This document shows, piece by piece, positions 50,913 to 60,518 of a stretch of DNA of 64,000 bases; position 1 is the first letter of the stretch; every line of letters starts with the position of its first letter. A program made the translations under genes and the position numbers. The notes beneath the pieces are model-generated. The model was not told the DNA's origin. It searched no databases and was given only the letters and a program-made list of their open reading frames with translations. The stretch is from JAHEYG01 sp040403535 (GTDB taxonomy: Bacteria > Bacteroidota > Bacteroidia > B-17B0 > Aurantibacillaceae): NCBI GenBank assembly GCA_040403535.1, contig JBBAKL010000004.1:1-64000 (forward strand), written 5' to 3'.

Positions 50913-53303
50913 ATGAAAACACAGTATATTATTTCTTTTAGCGAGTTAGGTAAAAATGATGTGGCGCTGGTTGGCGGCAAAAATTCCTCTTTGGGTGAAA
51001 TGGCCAACAACTTAAAGTCACAAGGAATTAATGTGCCTGATGGATTTGCAACAACGGCATTGGCTTTTCAATATTTTCTTGATAAAAACAATCTTATTTC
51101 TCCTTTGGAAGATTTGTTTAAAAATCTCGATAGAGTTAAATTTTCTAATCTTTCGGATATTGGTGAAAAGGCAAGAACGTTGGTTGCAGAAGCGGTGATG
51201 CCTGAAGATTTGAAGCTTGAAATCATAAAAAGCTATCAAGAACTTTGCAACAAAGCAGGTAGGGAAGCAGATGTCGCCGTAAGAAGCAGTGCAACCGCTG
51301 AGGATTTACCAACTGCAAGTTTTGCCGGACAGCACGACTCTTTTTTAAACATTAAGGGCGATCAAAATGTTGTGATGGCTGTGCAACGCTGTTTTGTTTC
51401 TTTATTCAATAATCGCGCTATAAAATACCGCGAGGATAATGGCTTTGAACAAATGAAAGTGTATTTGTCGGCCGGTGTTCAGCTAATGGTTCGGTCCGAT
51501 TTATCGTCCGCTGGAGTGATATTTACATTAGAGCCGGAGTCGGGGTTTAAAGATGTGATTGTGATTTCTGGTGTTTGGGGTTTAGGTGAAAATATTGTTC
51601 AAGGTGCTGTTACTCCGGATGAATTTCATGTTTTTAAAACCACATTATCGCGTAATAAAAAATCCATTATTTCTAAAAAATTAGGCACAAAGGCTAAAAC
51701 ACTGGTGTATGCTAATCATGACGCTTCGGCCATTGTTAATACCGAAACACCATTAGAAAAGCAAAAACAATGGGTGTTAAAAGATGATGAAATTGAACTA
51801 CTGGCAAAATGGTCTTATTCTATTGAACAGCATTACAAGATGCCAATGGATATTGAATGGGCAAAAGACGGAATAAACGGAAAACTATTTATTGTTCAGG
51901 CACGACCTGAAACAGTTCATTCTAAAAAAGACCCGTATTTAAAAACGGAATACACCGTAAAAGAAAAAGGAAAGGTATTAACAAAAGGAAACGCTATTGG
52001 TTCCGGAATTGCTTCCGGAAAGGCACGTATAATCATGTCAAGTGCCGATTCCGATAAATTAAAAGAGGGTGAAGTTCTTGTTACAGATATTACCAACCCC
52101 GACTGGGATCCTATTCTTAAAAAGGCATCGGCAATTATCACCAATAAGGGAGGAAGAACCAGTCATGCTGCTATCGTTGCTCGCGAAGTAGGAGCTGTTG
52201 CCATTGTTGGTACAGGTGATGCTACAGAAAAAATAAAAGATGGAGATATTGTAACCGTTAGTTGTGCACAGGGTAAAACGGGATTTGTTTATGAAGGAAA
52301 GCTTAACTGGACCGAACAAAATCTCGATTTCAGAAATGTAACCATGCCTCAAACACAGCCCATGATGATTTTGGGTGATCCTGAAAAAGCCTATGGATAT
52401 TCGTTTTATCCTAATAAAGGTATCGGTTTAATGCGACTGGAATTTATAATTAACGGAGCCATAAAAATTCATCCCATGGCACTCGTAAACTTTAGTACTT
52501 TAAAAGATGATGAAGCTAAAAAGCATATTGCTGAAATCACCTACCAGTATTATGATAAAAGAGAATATTTCATTGATAAATTAGCTCAGGCTGTTGGTAC
52601 CATCGCTGCTGCGTTTTATCCAAAGGATGTTATTGTAAGGATGAGCGATTTTAAAACCAATGAATATGCTAATTTAATTGGAGGAAAGGAATTTGAACCG
52701 GAAGAGGAAAACCCTATGATTGGTTTCAGGGGCGCTTCCCGCTATTATAATGACAGGTATCGCGAAGGATTTAAACTCGAGTGTGAAGCAATGAAACGTG
52801 TTCGCAATGATATGGGATTGACAAATGTAAAACTCATGATTCCGTTTTGCAGAACTGTTGAGGAAGGAAAAAAAGTAGTGGATTTAATGAATAATTACGG
52901 ATTGAAACGAGGTGATAACGGTTTAGAAATTTATGTTATGGCCGAAATCCCAAGTAATGTTATTTTAGCAAAAGAATTTTCTGAGGTCTTTGACGGTTTC
53001 TCAATCGGATCAAACGATTTAACACAGTTAACTTTGGGCTTAGACCGCGATTCGGCTATTGTGAGCGATTTATTTGATGAAAACAATAAAGCGGTAAAAA
53101 CAATGATAGCAACCGTTATTAAAACGGCTAAAGAGAACGGGTCAAAAATAGGTTTATGCGGACAGGCTCCAAGTGACTTTCCTGAGTTTGCCCAATTTTT
53201 GGTGGAACAGGGAATCGATAGCATTTCTTACAACCCCGATGCCTTGCTAAAAGGCATGGAAAATATGGTAAAAGCAGAGCAAAAACTTGGAGTTAAGGCA
53301 TAG
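50913..53303 (+). CDS. ppsA: Phosphoenolpyruvate synthase
   Basis: 796 residues, the size of PpsA. It converts pyruvate, ATP and water to PEP, AMP and phosphate for gluconeogenesis. Domains in order: the ATP-grasp nucleotide-binding domain (1-340; VGGKNSSLGEM, VRSSATAEDLPTASFAGQHD), the phosphohistidine swivel domain with GGRTSHAAIVAREVG (His418), and the PEP-binding barrel (about 480-796) with GFRGASRYY, FSIGSNDLTQLTLGLDRD and catalytic IGLCGQAPSD. Monocistronic; divergent from lysC. The barrel and swivel order excludes pyruvate phosphate dikinase. Confidence 0.95.
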   Translation: MKTQYIISFSELGKNDVALVGGKNSSLGEMANNLKSQGINVPDGFATTALAFQYFLDKNNLISPLEDLFKNLDRVKFSNLSDIGEKARTLVAEAVMPEDLKLEIIKSYQELCNKAGREADVAVRSSATAEDLPTASFAGQHDSFLNIKGDQNVVMAVQRCFVSLFNNRAIKYREDNGFEQMKVYLSAGVQLMVRSDLSSAGVIFTLEPESGFKDVIVISGVWGLGENIVQGAVTPDEFHVFKTTLSRNKKSIISKKLGTKAKTLVYANHDASAIVNTETPLEKQKQWVLKDDEIELLAKWSYSIEQHYKMPMDIEWAKDGINGKLFIVQARPETVHSKKDPYLKTEYTVKEKGKVLTKGNAIGSGIASGKARIIMSSADSDKLKEGEVLVTDITNPDWDPILKKASAIITNKGGRTSHAAIVAREVGAVAIVGTGDATEKIKDGDIVTVSCAQGKTGFVYEGKLNWTEQNLDFRNVTMPQTQPMMILGDPEKAYGYSFYPNKGIGLMRLEFIINGAIKIHPMALVNFSTLKDDEAKKHIAEITYQYYDKREYFIDKLAQAVGTIAAAFYPKDVIVRMSDFKTNEYANLIGGKEFEPEEENPMIGFRGASRYYNDRYREGFKLECEAMKRVRNDMGLTNVKLMIPFCRTVEEGKKVVDLMNNYGLKRGDNGLEIYVMAEIPSNVILAKEFSEVFDGFSIGSNDLTQLTLGLDRDSAIVSDLFDENNKAVKTMIATVIKTAKENGSKIGLCGQAPSDFPEFAQFLVEQGIDSISYNPDALLKGMENMVKAEQKLGVKA

Positions 53304-53364
53304 AATTTCACTGGTATTTTATAGGTGTTTATTTAATTTTTAATAATTCGTTAATATCTTGTTT

Positions 53365-53394
53365 TTTGCGACAGGGGCAATCCAACTATCTTTA
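53365..53394 (+). promoter_or_regulatory. Promoter of carB
   Basis: TTTG (53365-53368), 18 bases, then TATCTTTA (53387-53394), one mismatch from TAnnTTTG. Transcription would start near 53400 and give a leader of about 35 bases. Confidence 0.55.
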
Positions 53395-53434
53395 CGCAAT
53401 TTGTTTTTTAGTTTCATTGAACGTTTAAAATAAT

Positions 53435-56251
53435 ATGCCAAAAGATAGCTCGATAAAATCAGTTTTAATTATAGGTTCAGGTCCAATTATTATCGGACAA
53501 GCATGCGAATTCGATTACTCAGGATCGCAAGCCGCAAAAAGTCTCAGAGAAGAAGGGATTGAGGTTTCTTTAATAAATAGTAATCCGGCCACTATTATGA
53601 CCGATAAAGTGACTGCGGATCATGTTTATTTGTTGCCATTAGACGTAAAATCAATAATAAAGATTTTAGAAGAGCGTAAAATCGATGCCGTATTACCTAC
53701 CATGGGCGGACAAACCGCGTTAAATCTCGCTTTAAAATGCGACGACATGGGTATTTGGAAAAAATACGGGGTAAAAATGATTGGTGTTGATATTGATGCT
53801 ATTAAAGTAACCGAAGACCGTGATTTATTCCGTATCCGAATGAACGAAATTGGTGTTAATATGGCGCCAAGTAAAATTGCAAAAAGCTTTCTGGAAGGTA
53901 AATCGATTGCGCAAGAATTTGGTTTTCCCTTAGTAATACGCCCATCGTTTACATTAGGCGGAAGCGGTGGTTCTGTAGTTTATGAAAAAGAAAACTTCGA
54001 TTCTCTATTAAATCGCGGATTACAAACTTCGCCAATTCACGAGGTGTTAATTGATAAAGCGGTACTAGGTTGGAAAGAATACGAATTAGAATTATTACGG
54101 GACAAGAATGATAATGTTGCTATCATTTGTTCTATCGAAAATTTCGATCCGATGGGTGTACATACCGGTGATAGTATTACGGTAGCTCCGGCTATGACCT
54201 TAAGCGATAGCACTTATCAGAAAATGCGTACTATGGCTATCAAGATGATGCGCAGTATCGGAAATTTTGCCGGCGGATGTAATGTGCAGTTTGCTGTTAG
54301 CAATGATGCGAAAGAAGAAATTATTGCCATTGAAATTAACCCACGCGTATCGCGTTCATCTGCTTTAGCGAGTAAGGCAACAGGTTATCCTATTGCGCGT
54401 ATCGCTTCTAAATTAGCTATTGGTTATACATTAGATGAGTTAATCAATCAAATTACAAAATCAACATCGGCCTATTTTGAGCCAACTTTGGATTATGTCA
54501 TTGTAAAAATTCCTCGTTGGAACTTTGACAAATTTAAAGGAACAAATCGCGAATTAGGTTTCCAGATGAAGTCGGTTGGTGAGGTGATGGCGATTGGAAG
54601 AAGTTTTCAGGAGGCATTACAAAAAGCCTGTCAGAGTTTGGAGATTAAGCGTAACGGGTTAGGTGCAGATGGAAAGGAGAACACCAATCAGGCTGAATTA
54701 TTAAAAGGTTTAGAGCGTCCGAGCTGGAATCGTTTATTTATGATATACGATGCCATGAAGCTGGGTATATCCATAAAAACCATTCAAAAGTTAACGCAGA
54801 TTGACATCTGGTTTCTTGAGCAAATTGAACAGATGATTGCCATGGAAAAGGAAATTGAAAAACATAATCTTTCAAATATTCCTAAGGATTTATTATATGA
54901 AGCTAAACAAAAAGGTTATGCTGATCGTCAGATCGCGCATCTATTACGTTGCTTAGAGAGTGAAGTTTACAAAAAACGAAGTGAGTTTGGTATAAAGCGC
55001 GTTTATAAATTAGTAGACACCTGTGCTGCAGAATTTGAAGCTAAAACACCTTATTACTATTCAACCTTTGAAGATGAAAACGAAAGTGTTCGTACAGATA
55101 AGAAAAAAGTAGTGATTTTGGGTAGTGGGCCAAATCGTATCGGGCAGGGAATTGAGTTTGATTACAGTTGTGTGCACGGCGTATTGGCTGCAAAAGAATG
55201 CGGTTACGAAACAATTATGATTAACTGCAATCCGGAAACCGTTAGTACCGATTTTAGTACAGCTGATAAATTATATTTTGAGCCCGTATTTTGGGAACAT
55301 ATATATGATATCATTCAGCATGAAAAACCGGAAGGTGTTATTGTACAATTAGGTGGGCAAACTGCTTTGAAATTAGCAGAGAAATTAGATAAGTACGGAA
55401 TAAAAATTATCGGAACTGATTTTAAATCTCTTGATTTAGCTGAAGACCGCGGAAGTTTCTCTACTTTATTAAAAGAGAATAATATTCCTTATCCAAAGTT
55501 TGGAGTTATTACTGATGCAGAGGAAGCTATTGAACTATCTAAGGAATTAGGTTTCCCGTTGTTGGTTCGTCCGAGTTATGTATTGGGCGGACAGAGTATG
55601 AAAATTGTAATTAATGAGGAAGAGCTAGAGCAACACGTTGTTAAATTATTAAATGATTTACCTGATAATAAAGTGTTGTTAGATCATTTCTTAGATGGTG
55701 CAATTGAAGCGGAGGCAGATGCAATTTGTGATGGTAGAGACGTATATATAATCGGTATCATGGAGCATATTGAGCCGGCCGGTATTCACTCAGGTGATTC
55801 TTACGCGGTATTACCTCCGTTCGATTTAAGTGAAAATGTGATTAAACAAATCGAGCAGCATACTAAAACAATTGCCTTGGCTTTAAATACAGTTGGATTA
55901 ATTAATATTCAGTTTGCCGTTAAGGACGAAATCGTGTATATCATTGAAGCAAATCCTCGCGCCAGCCGTACCGTACCGTTTATTGCAAAAGCTTACGATG
56001 AGCCATATGTAAATTATGCAACTAAAGTAATGTTACGTGATAAAATGGTGAAGGATTTTAAATTTAATCCACGTAAAAAAGGATATGCAATTAAGATTCC
56101 TGTATTCAGTTATGAGAAATTCCCGGATATACAGAAAGAATTGGGTCCTGAAATGAAAAGTACCGGCGAAGCAATTTATTTTATAGATGATTTATATGAT
56201 GAATATTTTCAGAATATTTACAGCGAAAGAAATCTCTATCTGAGCAAATAA
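53435..56251 (+). CDS. carB: Carbamoyl-phosphate synthase large subunit without the C-terminal allosteric domain
   Basis: 938 residues. Two homologous ATP-grasp halves are complete: the carboxyphosphate half (IGSGPIIIGQACEFDYSGSQ, LGGSGGSVV, EINPRVSRSSALASKATGYP) and the carbamoyl half (LGSGPNRIGQGIEFDYSC, EANPRASRTVPF). The protein stops about 20 residues after GPEMKSTGEAIYF, where E. coli CarB (about 1073 residues) continues into an MGS-like domain that binds UMP, IMP and ornithine. That domain is absent here. The stop is followed by a terminator, so this looks like a natural short form. carA is not in the window. The product feeds pyrimidine and arginine synthesis. Confidence 0.95.
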   Translation: MPKDSSIKSVLIIGSGPIIIGQACEFDYSGSQAAKSLREEGIEVSLINSNPATIMTDKVTADHVYLLPLDVKSIIKILEERKIDAVLPTMGGQTALNLALKCDDMGIWKKYGVKMIGVDIDAIKVTEDRDLFRIRMNEIGVNMAPSKIAKSFLEGKSIAQEFGFPLVIRPSFTLGGSGGSVVYEKENFDSLLNRGLQTSPIHEVLIDKAVLGWKEYELELLRDKNDNVAIICSIENFDPMGVHTGDSITVAPAMTLSDSTYQKMRTMAIKMMRSIGNFAGGCNVQFAVSNDAKEEIIAIEINPRVSRSSALASKATGYPIARIASKLAIGYTLDELINQITKSTSAYFEPTLDYVIVKIPRWNFDKFKGTNRELGFQMKSVGEVMAIGRSFQEALQKACQSLEIKRNGLGADGKENTNQAELLKGLERPSWNRLFMIYDAMKLGISIKTIQKLTQIDIWFLEQIEQMIAMEKEIEKHNLSNIPKDLLYEAKQKGYADRQIAHLLRCLESEVYKKRSEFGIKRVYKLVDTCAAEFEAKTPYYYSTFEDENESVRTDKKKVVILGSGPNRIGQGIEFDYSCVHGVLAAKECGYETIMINCNPETVSTDFSTADKLYFEPVFWEHIYDIIQHEKPEGVIVQLGGQTALKLAEKLDKYGIKIIGTDFKSLDLAEDRGSFSTLLKENNIPYPKFGVITDAEEAIELSKELGFPLLVRPSYVLGGQSMKIVINEEELEQHVVKLLNDLPDNKVLLDHFLDGAIEAEADAICDGRDVYIIGIMEHIEPAGIHSGDSYAVLPPFDLSENVIKQIEQHTKTIALALNTVGLINIQFAVKDEIVYIIEANPRASRTVPFIAKAYDEPYVNYATKVMLRDKMVKDFKFNPRKKGYAIKIPVFSYEKFPDIQKELGPEMKSTGEAIYFIDDLYDEYFQNIYSERNLYLSK

Positions 56252-56265
56252 GTAATTATAAATAG

Positions 56266-56299
56266 AAAACCTCGGTTAAAGCCAAGGTTTTTTGTTTTT
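56266..56299 (+). terminator. Rho-independent terminator after carB
   Basis: Stem AAAACCTCGG with CCAAGGTTTT (one mismatch) and a 6-base loop, followed by a T-run. It lies 15 bases after the carB stop, just before the convergent gene at 56313. Confidence 0.8.
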
Positions 56300-56312
56300 G
56301 GTGAATTAATAG

Positions 56313-56651
56313 TTAACCAAATATTTCGTAAAGTCCGTAAAATATAACCAACAAACCAACCGTAGTAAAGCCATACATTACGTAGGTAAAAGAAGTATTG
56401 GCGTAGAAGTTTGAAATGGTAAGAAGAAATCCGGCAAGTAATAAAAGAGAGCCTGTTAAAATAATCATACTTCCCTTTTGGCGTTTACGGGCGTAAAAGA
56501 TAAGTTTCACCTCTTTTGTTATTTCAGCTGCTGTAAGCTCATCAGCACCTTCTTTAATCAGGCGTTCGCGAATAGCATCAAAAGATTGATGTTGCCATAG
56601 CCAAAGTATAGCCTTGTGATGTAGTTCTTCGTATTTTTCTGCGTTTAACAT
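56313..56651 (-). CDS. Small two-helix membrane protein
   Basis: 112 residues. A helical N-terminal half (LHHKAILWLWQHQSFDAIRE, ELTAAEITKEVKLIFYARKR) precedes two membrane segments (about 62-80 and 88-108). The protein ends in FYGLYEIFG. Both termini are probably cytoplasmic. No family is recognised and no cysteine or catalytic motif is visible. Monocistronic between convergent carB and divergent DUF4834-like gene. Confidence 0.6.
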   Translation of the reverse strand: MLNAEKYEELHHKAILWLWQHQSFDAIRERLIKEGADELTAAEITKEVKLIFYARKRQKGSMIILTGSLLLLAGFLLTISNFYANTSFTYVMYGFTTVGLLVIFYGLYEIFG

Positions 56652-56789
56652 ATAATTACTTAATTATTAGATAAATATATTAAAAAGGTATAAACTTAAA
56701 CATGATATTTCTCAGTAGATTCTATTAAGCAATTTTAACGCGGTAAAACTCCTAATAATTCGGATATTTGTAACGTAAAAAAAGATGCC

Positions 56790-57011
56790 ATGCGCGATAT
56801 AATTTGGACCATCATCGTTATTTGGGTAGTTTGGAAATTAATTGATGCTTTCCGTACAATTTCTGCTTCTAAAAATACGAGTGGCAGCTCAGTTAATAAC
56901 AATAATTACAATCAAGATTATAACACTTCCAATTCGTCCGGATCTAAACCAAAAAAAGGAGAACTTAAATCGGATGCTGGTGAATATGTCGATTATGAAG
57001 AAGTGAAATAA
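56790..57011 (+). CDS. DUF4834-like small membrane protein
   Basis: 73 residues. One N-terminal membrane segment (about 4-20, IWTIIVIWVVWKLI) is followed by a Ser/Asn-rich disordered stretch and a conserved acidic end GEYVDYEEVK. The last motif is what I remember of DUF4834 proteins of Flavobacteriia. It precedes mdh by 78 bases on the same strand. Function unknown; the C-terminal motif may be a protein-binding tail. Confidence 0.6.
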   Translation: MRDIIWTIIVIWVVWKLIDAFRTISASKNTSGSSVNNNNYNQDYNTSNSSGSKPKKGELKSDAGEYVDYEEVK

Positions 57012-57089
57012 ATTTGATTAAATTCTTACTTCAAATCCTTCAAATCATTTATATTTAAACAAAATTATAAACCTCAATTCTATATTAAA

Positions 57090-58028
57090 ATGAAAGTATC
57101 AGTTATCGGCGCAGGAAACGTAGGCGCATCATGTGCAGAGTATATTGCATTAAACCGTATTGCCAGTGAAGTGGTGATTTTAGATATTAAAGAAAATTTC
57201 GCTGAAGGTAAGGCATTAGACTTAATGCAAACAGCAACCTTAAATGGTTTCAATACTCGAATCAGCGGAAGCACTAACGATTATACTAAAACAGCTAATA
57301 GTGATGTTGTAGTAATTACAAGTGGTATTCCACGTAAACCCGGAATGACTCGCGAAGAGTTAATTGGAATCAATGCAGGAATTGTAAAAACCGTAACTGA
57401 AAACGTATTAAAAAATTCACCTAATGCCATCATTATCGTTGTAAGTAATCCAATGGATACTATGACATATTTAGCGTTAAAAGAAAGTAAATTACCTAAG
57501 CAGCGTGTAATTGGAATGGGTGGTATTTTAGATAGCTCTCGTTTCAAATATTATTTATCTCAAGCGTTAAACGTACCTGCAAGTGATGTTCAGGGATATG
57601 TTGTAGGTGGTCACGGTGATACTACCATGATTCCATTAACACGTTTAGCTACATATAATGGTACTCCTGCATCTAAATATATTGATGGGGAAAAACTAAA
57701 GAAAGTTGCTGCTGATACCATGGTAGGTGGTGCAACTTTAACTGGTATGTTAGGTACTTCTGCATGGTATGCTCCTGGTGCTTCTGTAGCTGCATTAGTT
57801 GATAGCATCGTAAATGATCACAAAAAATTATACACTTGCTGTGTGGCATTAGATGGCGAATACGGACAAAAAGATATTTGCTTAGGTGTACCGGTTGTAG
57901 TTGGTAAAAATGGATGGGAGAAAATTGTTGATTTCAATTTAAACGACGAAGAAAAGGCGGCTTTTGCAAAGAGTGCAGATGCAGTTCGAAATATGAATAA
58001 TGTATTAAGCGAAATTAAAACTGCTTAA
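57090..58028 (+). CDS. mdh: Malate dehydrogenase (NAD-dependent, LDH-like type)
   Basis: 312 residues of the LDH-like (MDH type 3) group. The NAD fold has VIGAGNVGASCAEYIA at 5-20 with an aspartate (VILDIKENFAEG) favouring NAD over NADP. The substrate-binding loop is SGIPRKPGMTREEL, with the arginines that distinguish malate from lactate dehydrogenase. The catalytic histidine is in GGHGDTTMIPL near residue 174. It interconverts malate and oxaloacetate in the TCA cycle, as icd does at the other end of the window. Confidence 0.96.
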   Translation: MKVSVIGAGNVGASCAEYIALNRIASEVVILDIKENFAEGKALDLMQTATLNGFNTRISGSTNDYTKTANSDVVVITSGIPRKPGMTREELIGINAGIVKTVTENVLKNSPNAIIIVVSNPMDTMTYLALKESKLPKQRVIGMGGILDSSRFKYYLSQALNVPASDVQGYVVGGHGDTTMIPLTRLATYNGTPASKYIDGEKLKKVAADTMVGGATLTGMLGTSAWYAPGASVAALVDSIVNDHKKLYTCCVALDGEYGQKDICLGVPVVVGKNGWEKIVDFNLNDEEKAAFAKSADAVRNMNNVLSEIKTA

Positions 58029-58047
58029 TTAATTGTTTCTATAATTT

Positions 58048-58074
58048 AAAAAGGAGGCTTTGGCCTCCTTTTTT
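58048..58074. terminator. Bidirectional terminator after mdh
   Basis: Perfect 11-bp stem AAAAAGGAGGC with GCCTCCTTTTT and a 4-base loop, with A-run and T-run. It lies between mdh and the convergent HhH gene ending at 58138. Confidence 0.92.
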
Positions 58075-58137
58075 GTTTATACTGTTATAGGTAATGAATA
58101 AATCTTATGAAAAAAAGAATAGTTACTCATTAACAAC

Positions 58138-59016
58138 TTAGAACCCTAAATACCCTTCAATTTTTTTAATAGTTTCTTCACTAAGAATCTCTTTAATCTG
58201 ATCATGGTTTTTAATTAGGCCGTTTTTTCGTCTGTAATTAAAAATAGCTTTTGTTTCGTCGTAACTGATATAAGGATGTGCATTTAATTCTTTGAAATTC
58301 TCAGTATTCAGATTTATTTTGGTAACCATTGTAGTGTTAATAGTTACATAAGACTGAACCATGTTGTATAATGAATCACTGAAACCATAAACCTCTTTAA
58401 GTTGTTCTTTAGAAACGAAACCACCCAATAAACTTCTGTATTTTAAAATTCTTTTAGCATAACCACCGCCAATACCAGGTAAAGGTAATAAACTGATGCT
58501 GTCAGCCGTATTTAGTTCTATTATTTTGATTTCTTTTTTTACAGGTGTCTTTAATAATGTGTTATTTTTTTCAATAGGATTATCTTTTGAAGGGATTAAT
58601 ATATAAGGTTCAAGTTTAGTATAGAGGTCATCGGTAACGCCATATACTTTTTTAAGGTCTTCGTTTGTTTTAAATATGGCTCCTTTACTTCTGTATTTTA
58701 AAAGAGTAGTGGCTGTTTTCTCATTGAAACCTAACTGAATGAGTTGTTCTTTCTTTACGGTGTTAGGATTGAAAACAAATAACGCTTCTTTGTCACTTAT
58801 GCTTATTGAATCACTGACGGCGCCCCTGTTTTTTAAAAAAGACAAATCAGTTTTACTAAAATCGGCAATTATAATGTTTTTAGGTTGGATGAAATGATGT
58901 AGCAACAACCGGATAATAAACAGTAATAAAATAATAAAGCACAATATTAAAATCCCGTTGCGCTGTTGTTTGTTAAAACCAAACCACGAACTTAAGATTT
59001 TATGTAAGTAATTCAT
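58138..59016 (-). CDS. Membrane-anchored triple helix-hairpin-helix protein, ComEA-like
   Basis: 292 residues. An N-terminal membrane anchor (about 21-42) is followed by three similar modules of about 57 residues at 83-139, 168-224 and 235-290. Each contains a helix-hairpin-helix and the framework ...LLKYRS..G.F...EDLK.VYG. The central one reads LPGIGGGYAKRILKYR, the best HhH match. HhH domains bind DNA backbone non-specifically; ComEA is the periplasmic DNA receptor for transformation. No other competence gene is here. It overlaps the upstream permease gene by 4 bases. Confidence 0.8.
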   Translation of the reverse strand: MNYLHKILSSWFGFNKQQRNGILILCFIILLLFIIRLLLHHFIQPKNIIIADFSKTDLSFLKNRGAVSDSISISDKEALFVFNPNTVKKEQLIQLGFNEKTATTLLKYRSKGAIFKTNEDLKKVYGVTDDLYTKLEPYILIPSKDNPIEKNNTLLKTPVKKEIKIIELNTADSISLLPLPGIGGGYAKRILKYRSLLGGFVSKEQLKEVYGFSDSLYNMVQSYVTINTTMVTKINLNTENFKELNAHPYISYDETKAIFNYRRKNGLIKNHDQIKEILSEETIKKIEGYLGF

Positions 59017-60455
59017 GCGGATTTATTTTTCCGGTCAAAGATATAAAATACAGGTATTCCCAGTAAAATAATCAGTACGCCCATTCCTGTATTAAAGGTT
59101 TTATAGATTAACAAATCCACACAAATAAATCCGGCTAACAAAATATAAAGTACGGGAACAATCGGATAGCCAAATGCCTTATATGGTCGTGGAGTGTTTG
59201 GCTCTTTTTTTCTTAAAACAAATATTCCGGCAATGGTTACAATATAAAATATAAGGGATGCAAAGGTGCAGTAATCTAATAAGTCGCCATACGATCCGCT
59301 TAGGCAAAGCACACTTGCCCAAACTGCCTGATATACCAGAGCTTTTGCAGGCACACCGTTTTTATTAAGTTCTTTTGCTTTATCAAAAAACAAACCATTA
59401 GCGGCCATTGATTGAAACAAACGAGAGCCCGCTAAAATTAATCCGTTGTTGCATCCAAAAGTAGAAACCATGATTAATGCCGCCATTATATATTGTGAGA
59501 CATTACCAAATACAGTAAATAATGCTGCAGTTCCCACACGATCGTTCTGGGCAAACATAATCCCTTTTCCAATCGCGTCTGTTGCATTCGGGTCGCCGTT
59601 CATGGGCAGTAACATTAAGTATGCAACGTTTGCCAAAATATAAATAATGGTAACAAGTGTTGTTCCAATAAATAATCCGAGCGGAATATTGCGTTGTGGT
59701 TCTTTGATTTCTCCTGCAATAAATGTTACGTTATTCCATGCATCGCTGCTGAATAGAGACCCGATAATTGCAACTCCTAAAGCGGCTATTATTCCAAATC
59801 CATGCAAAGGACTGGTTGTTACGTCATTTTCAGTTATAGTTGAACTAAAAGCATGTGTTGCATTAGAAAAATTATCGGTTACAATGTTACTGTTAAAGCC
59901 TAAAACTAATCCAAGTATAATTAATCCGAAAAGAGCAATTAATTTGGCAGTAGTAAAGACACGCTGAATAAACTTTCCGTTTTGAATACCACGTGTGTTG
60001 ATCCACGTTAAAAAAGCAATCGAAACAATTGCAAGCAACTGAGCGCTGGTAATTTTAAATTTCCCTAATTCAATAAGAACGTTTTTTTCATCAAAAAAAT
60101 CAATAAAAACACCGGTAAACTTTGCGAACGCAACTGCTACGGCTGCAATAACGCCGGTTTGAATAACCAAAAACACAGTCCATCCATAAACAAATGCTGT
60201 CATTCGGCCAAAAGCGCGCTTTAAATAAACAAATTGTCCGCCGGCTTCCGGCATCATGCCCGCTAACTCACCATAACTTAATGCTGCGAATAGTGTAATC
60301 ACACCCGAAAGTAACCAGCATAGCAATAACCAGATGGGCGAACCTAAACTTCGGCTCATATCGGCACTAACAATAAATATCCCCGAACCAATCATGGAAC
60401 CGGATACTAGCATGATTGTGTCAAATAAATTGAGTGTGCGCTGTGGGTTATTCAT
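59013..60455 (-). CDS. APC-superfamily amino acid permease
   Basis: 480 residues with 12 membrane segments. Helix 1 has the signature MLVSGSMIGSGIFIVSAD, and the helix 2-3 region reads GELAGMMPEAGGQFVYLKRA; FGNVSQYIMAALIMVSTFGC is a later helix. It resembles the LAT/serine-threonine exchanger or basic-amino-acid subgroups of APC. The substrate cannot be called. It is the first gene of a two-gene unit with the HhH protein, by 4-base overlap. Confidence 0.85.
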   Translation of the reverse strand: MNNPQRTLNLFDTIMLVSGSMIGSGIFIVSADMSRSLGSPIWLLLCWLLSGVITLFAALSYGELAGMMPEAGGQFVYLKRAFGRMTAFVYGWTVFLVIQTGVIAAVAVAFAKFTGVFIDFFDEKNVLIELGKFKITSAQLLAIVSIAFLTWINTRGIQNGKFIQRVFTTAKLIALFGLIILGLVLGFNSNIVTDNFSNATHAFSSTITENDVTTSPLHGFGIIAALGVAIIGSLFSSDAWNNVTFIAGEIKEPQRNIPLGLFIGTTLVTIIYILANVAYLMLLPMNGDPNATDAIGKGIMFAQNDRVGTAALFTVFGNVSQYIMAALIMVSTFGCNNGLILAGSRLFQSMAANGLFFDKAKELNKNGVPAKALVYQAVWASVLCLSGSYGDLLDYCTFASLIFYIVTIAGIFVLRKKEPNTPRPYKAFGYPIVPVLYILLAGFICVDLLIYKTFNTGMGVLIILLGIPVFYIFDRKNKSA

Positions 60456-60518
60456 TTATCTGATTAAATTTGTGATCTTAAAGAAACAAATAATTTTTAT
60501 TATAAAAAATCCGACTTC

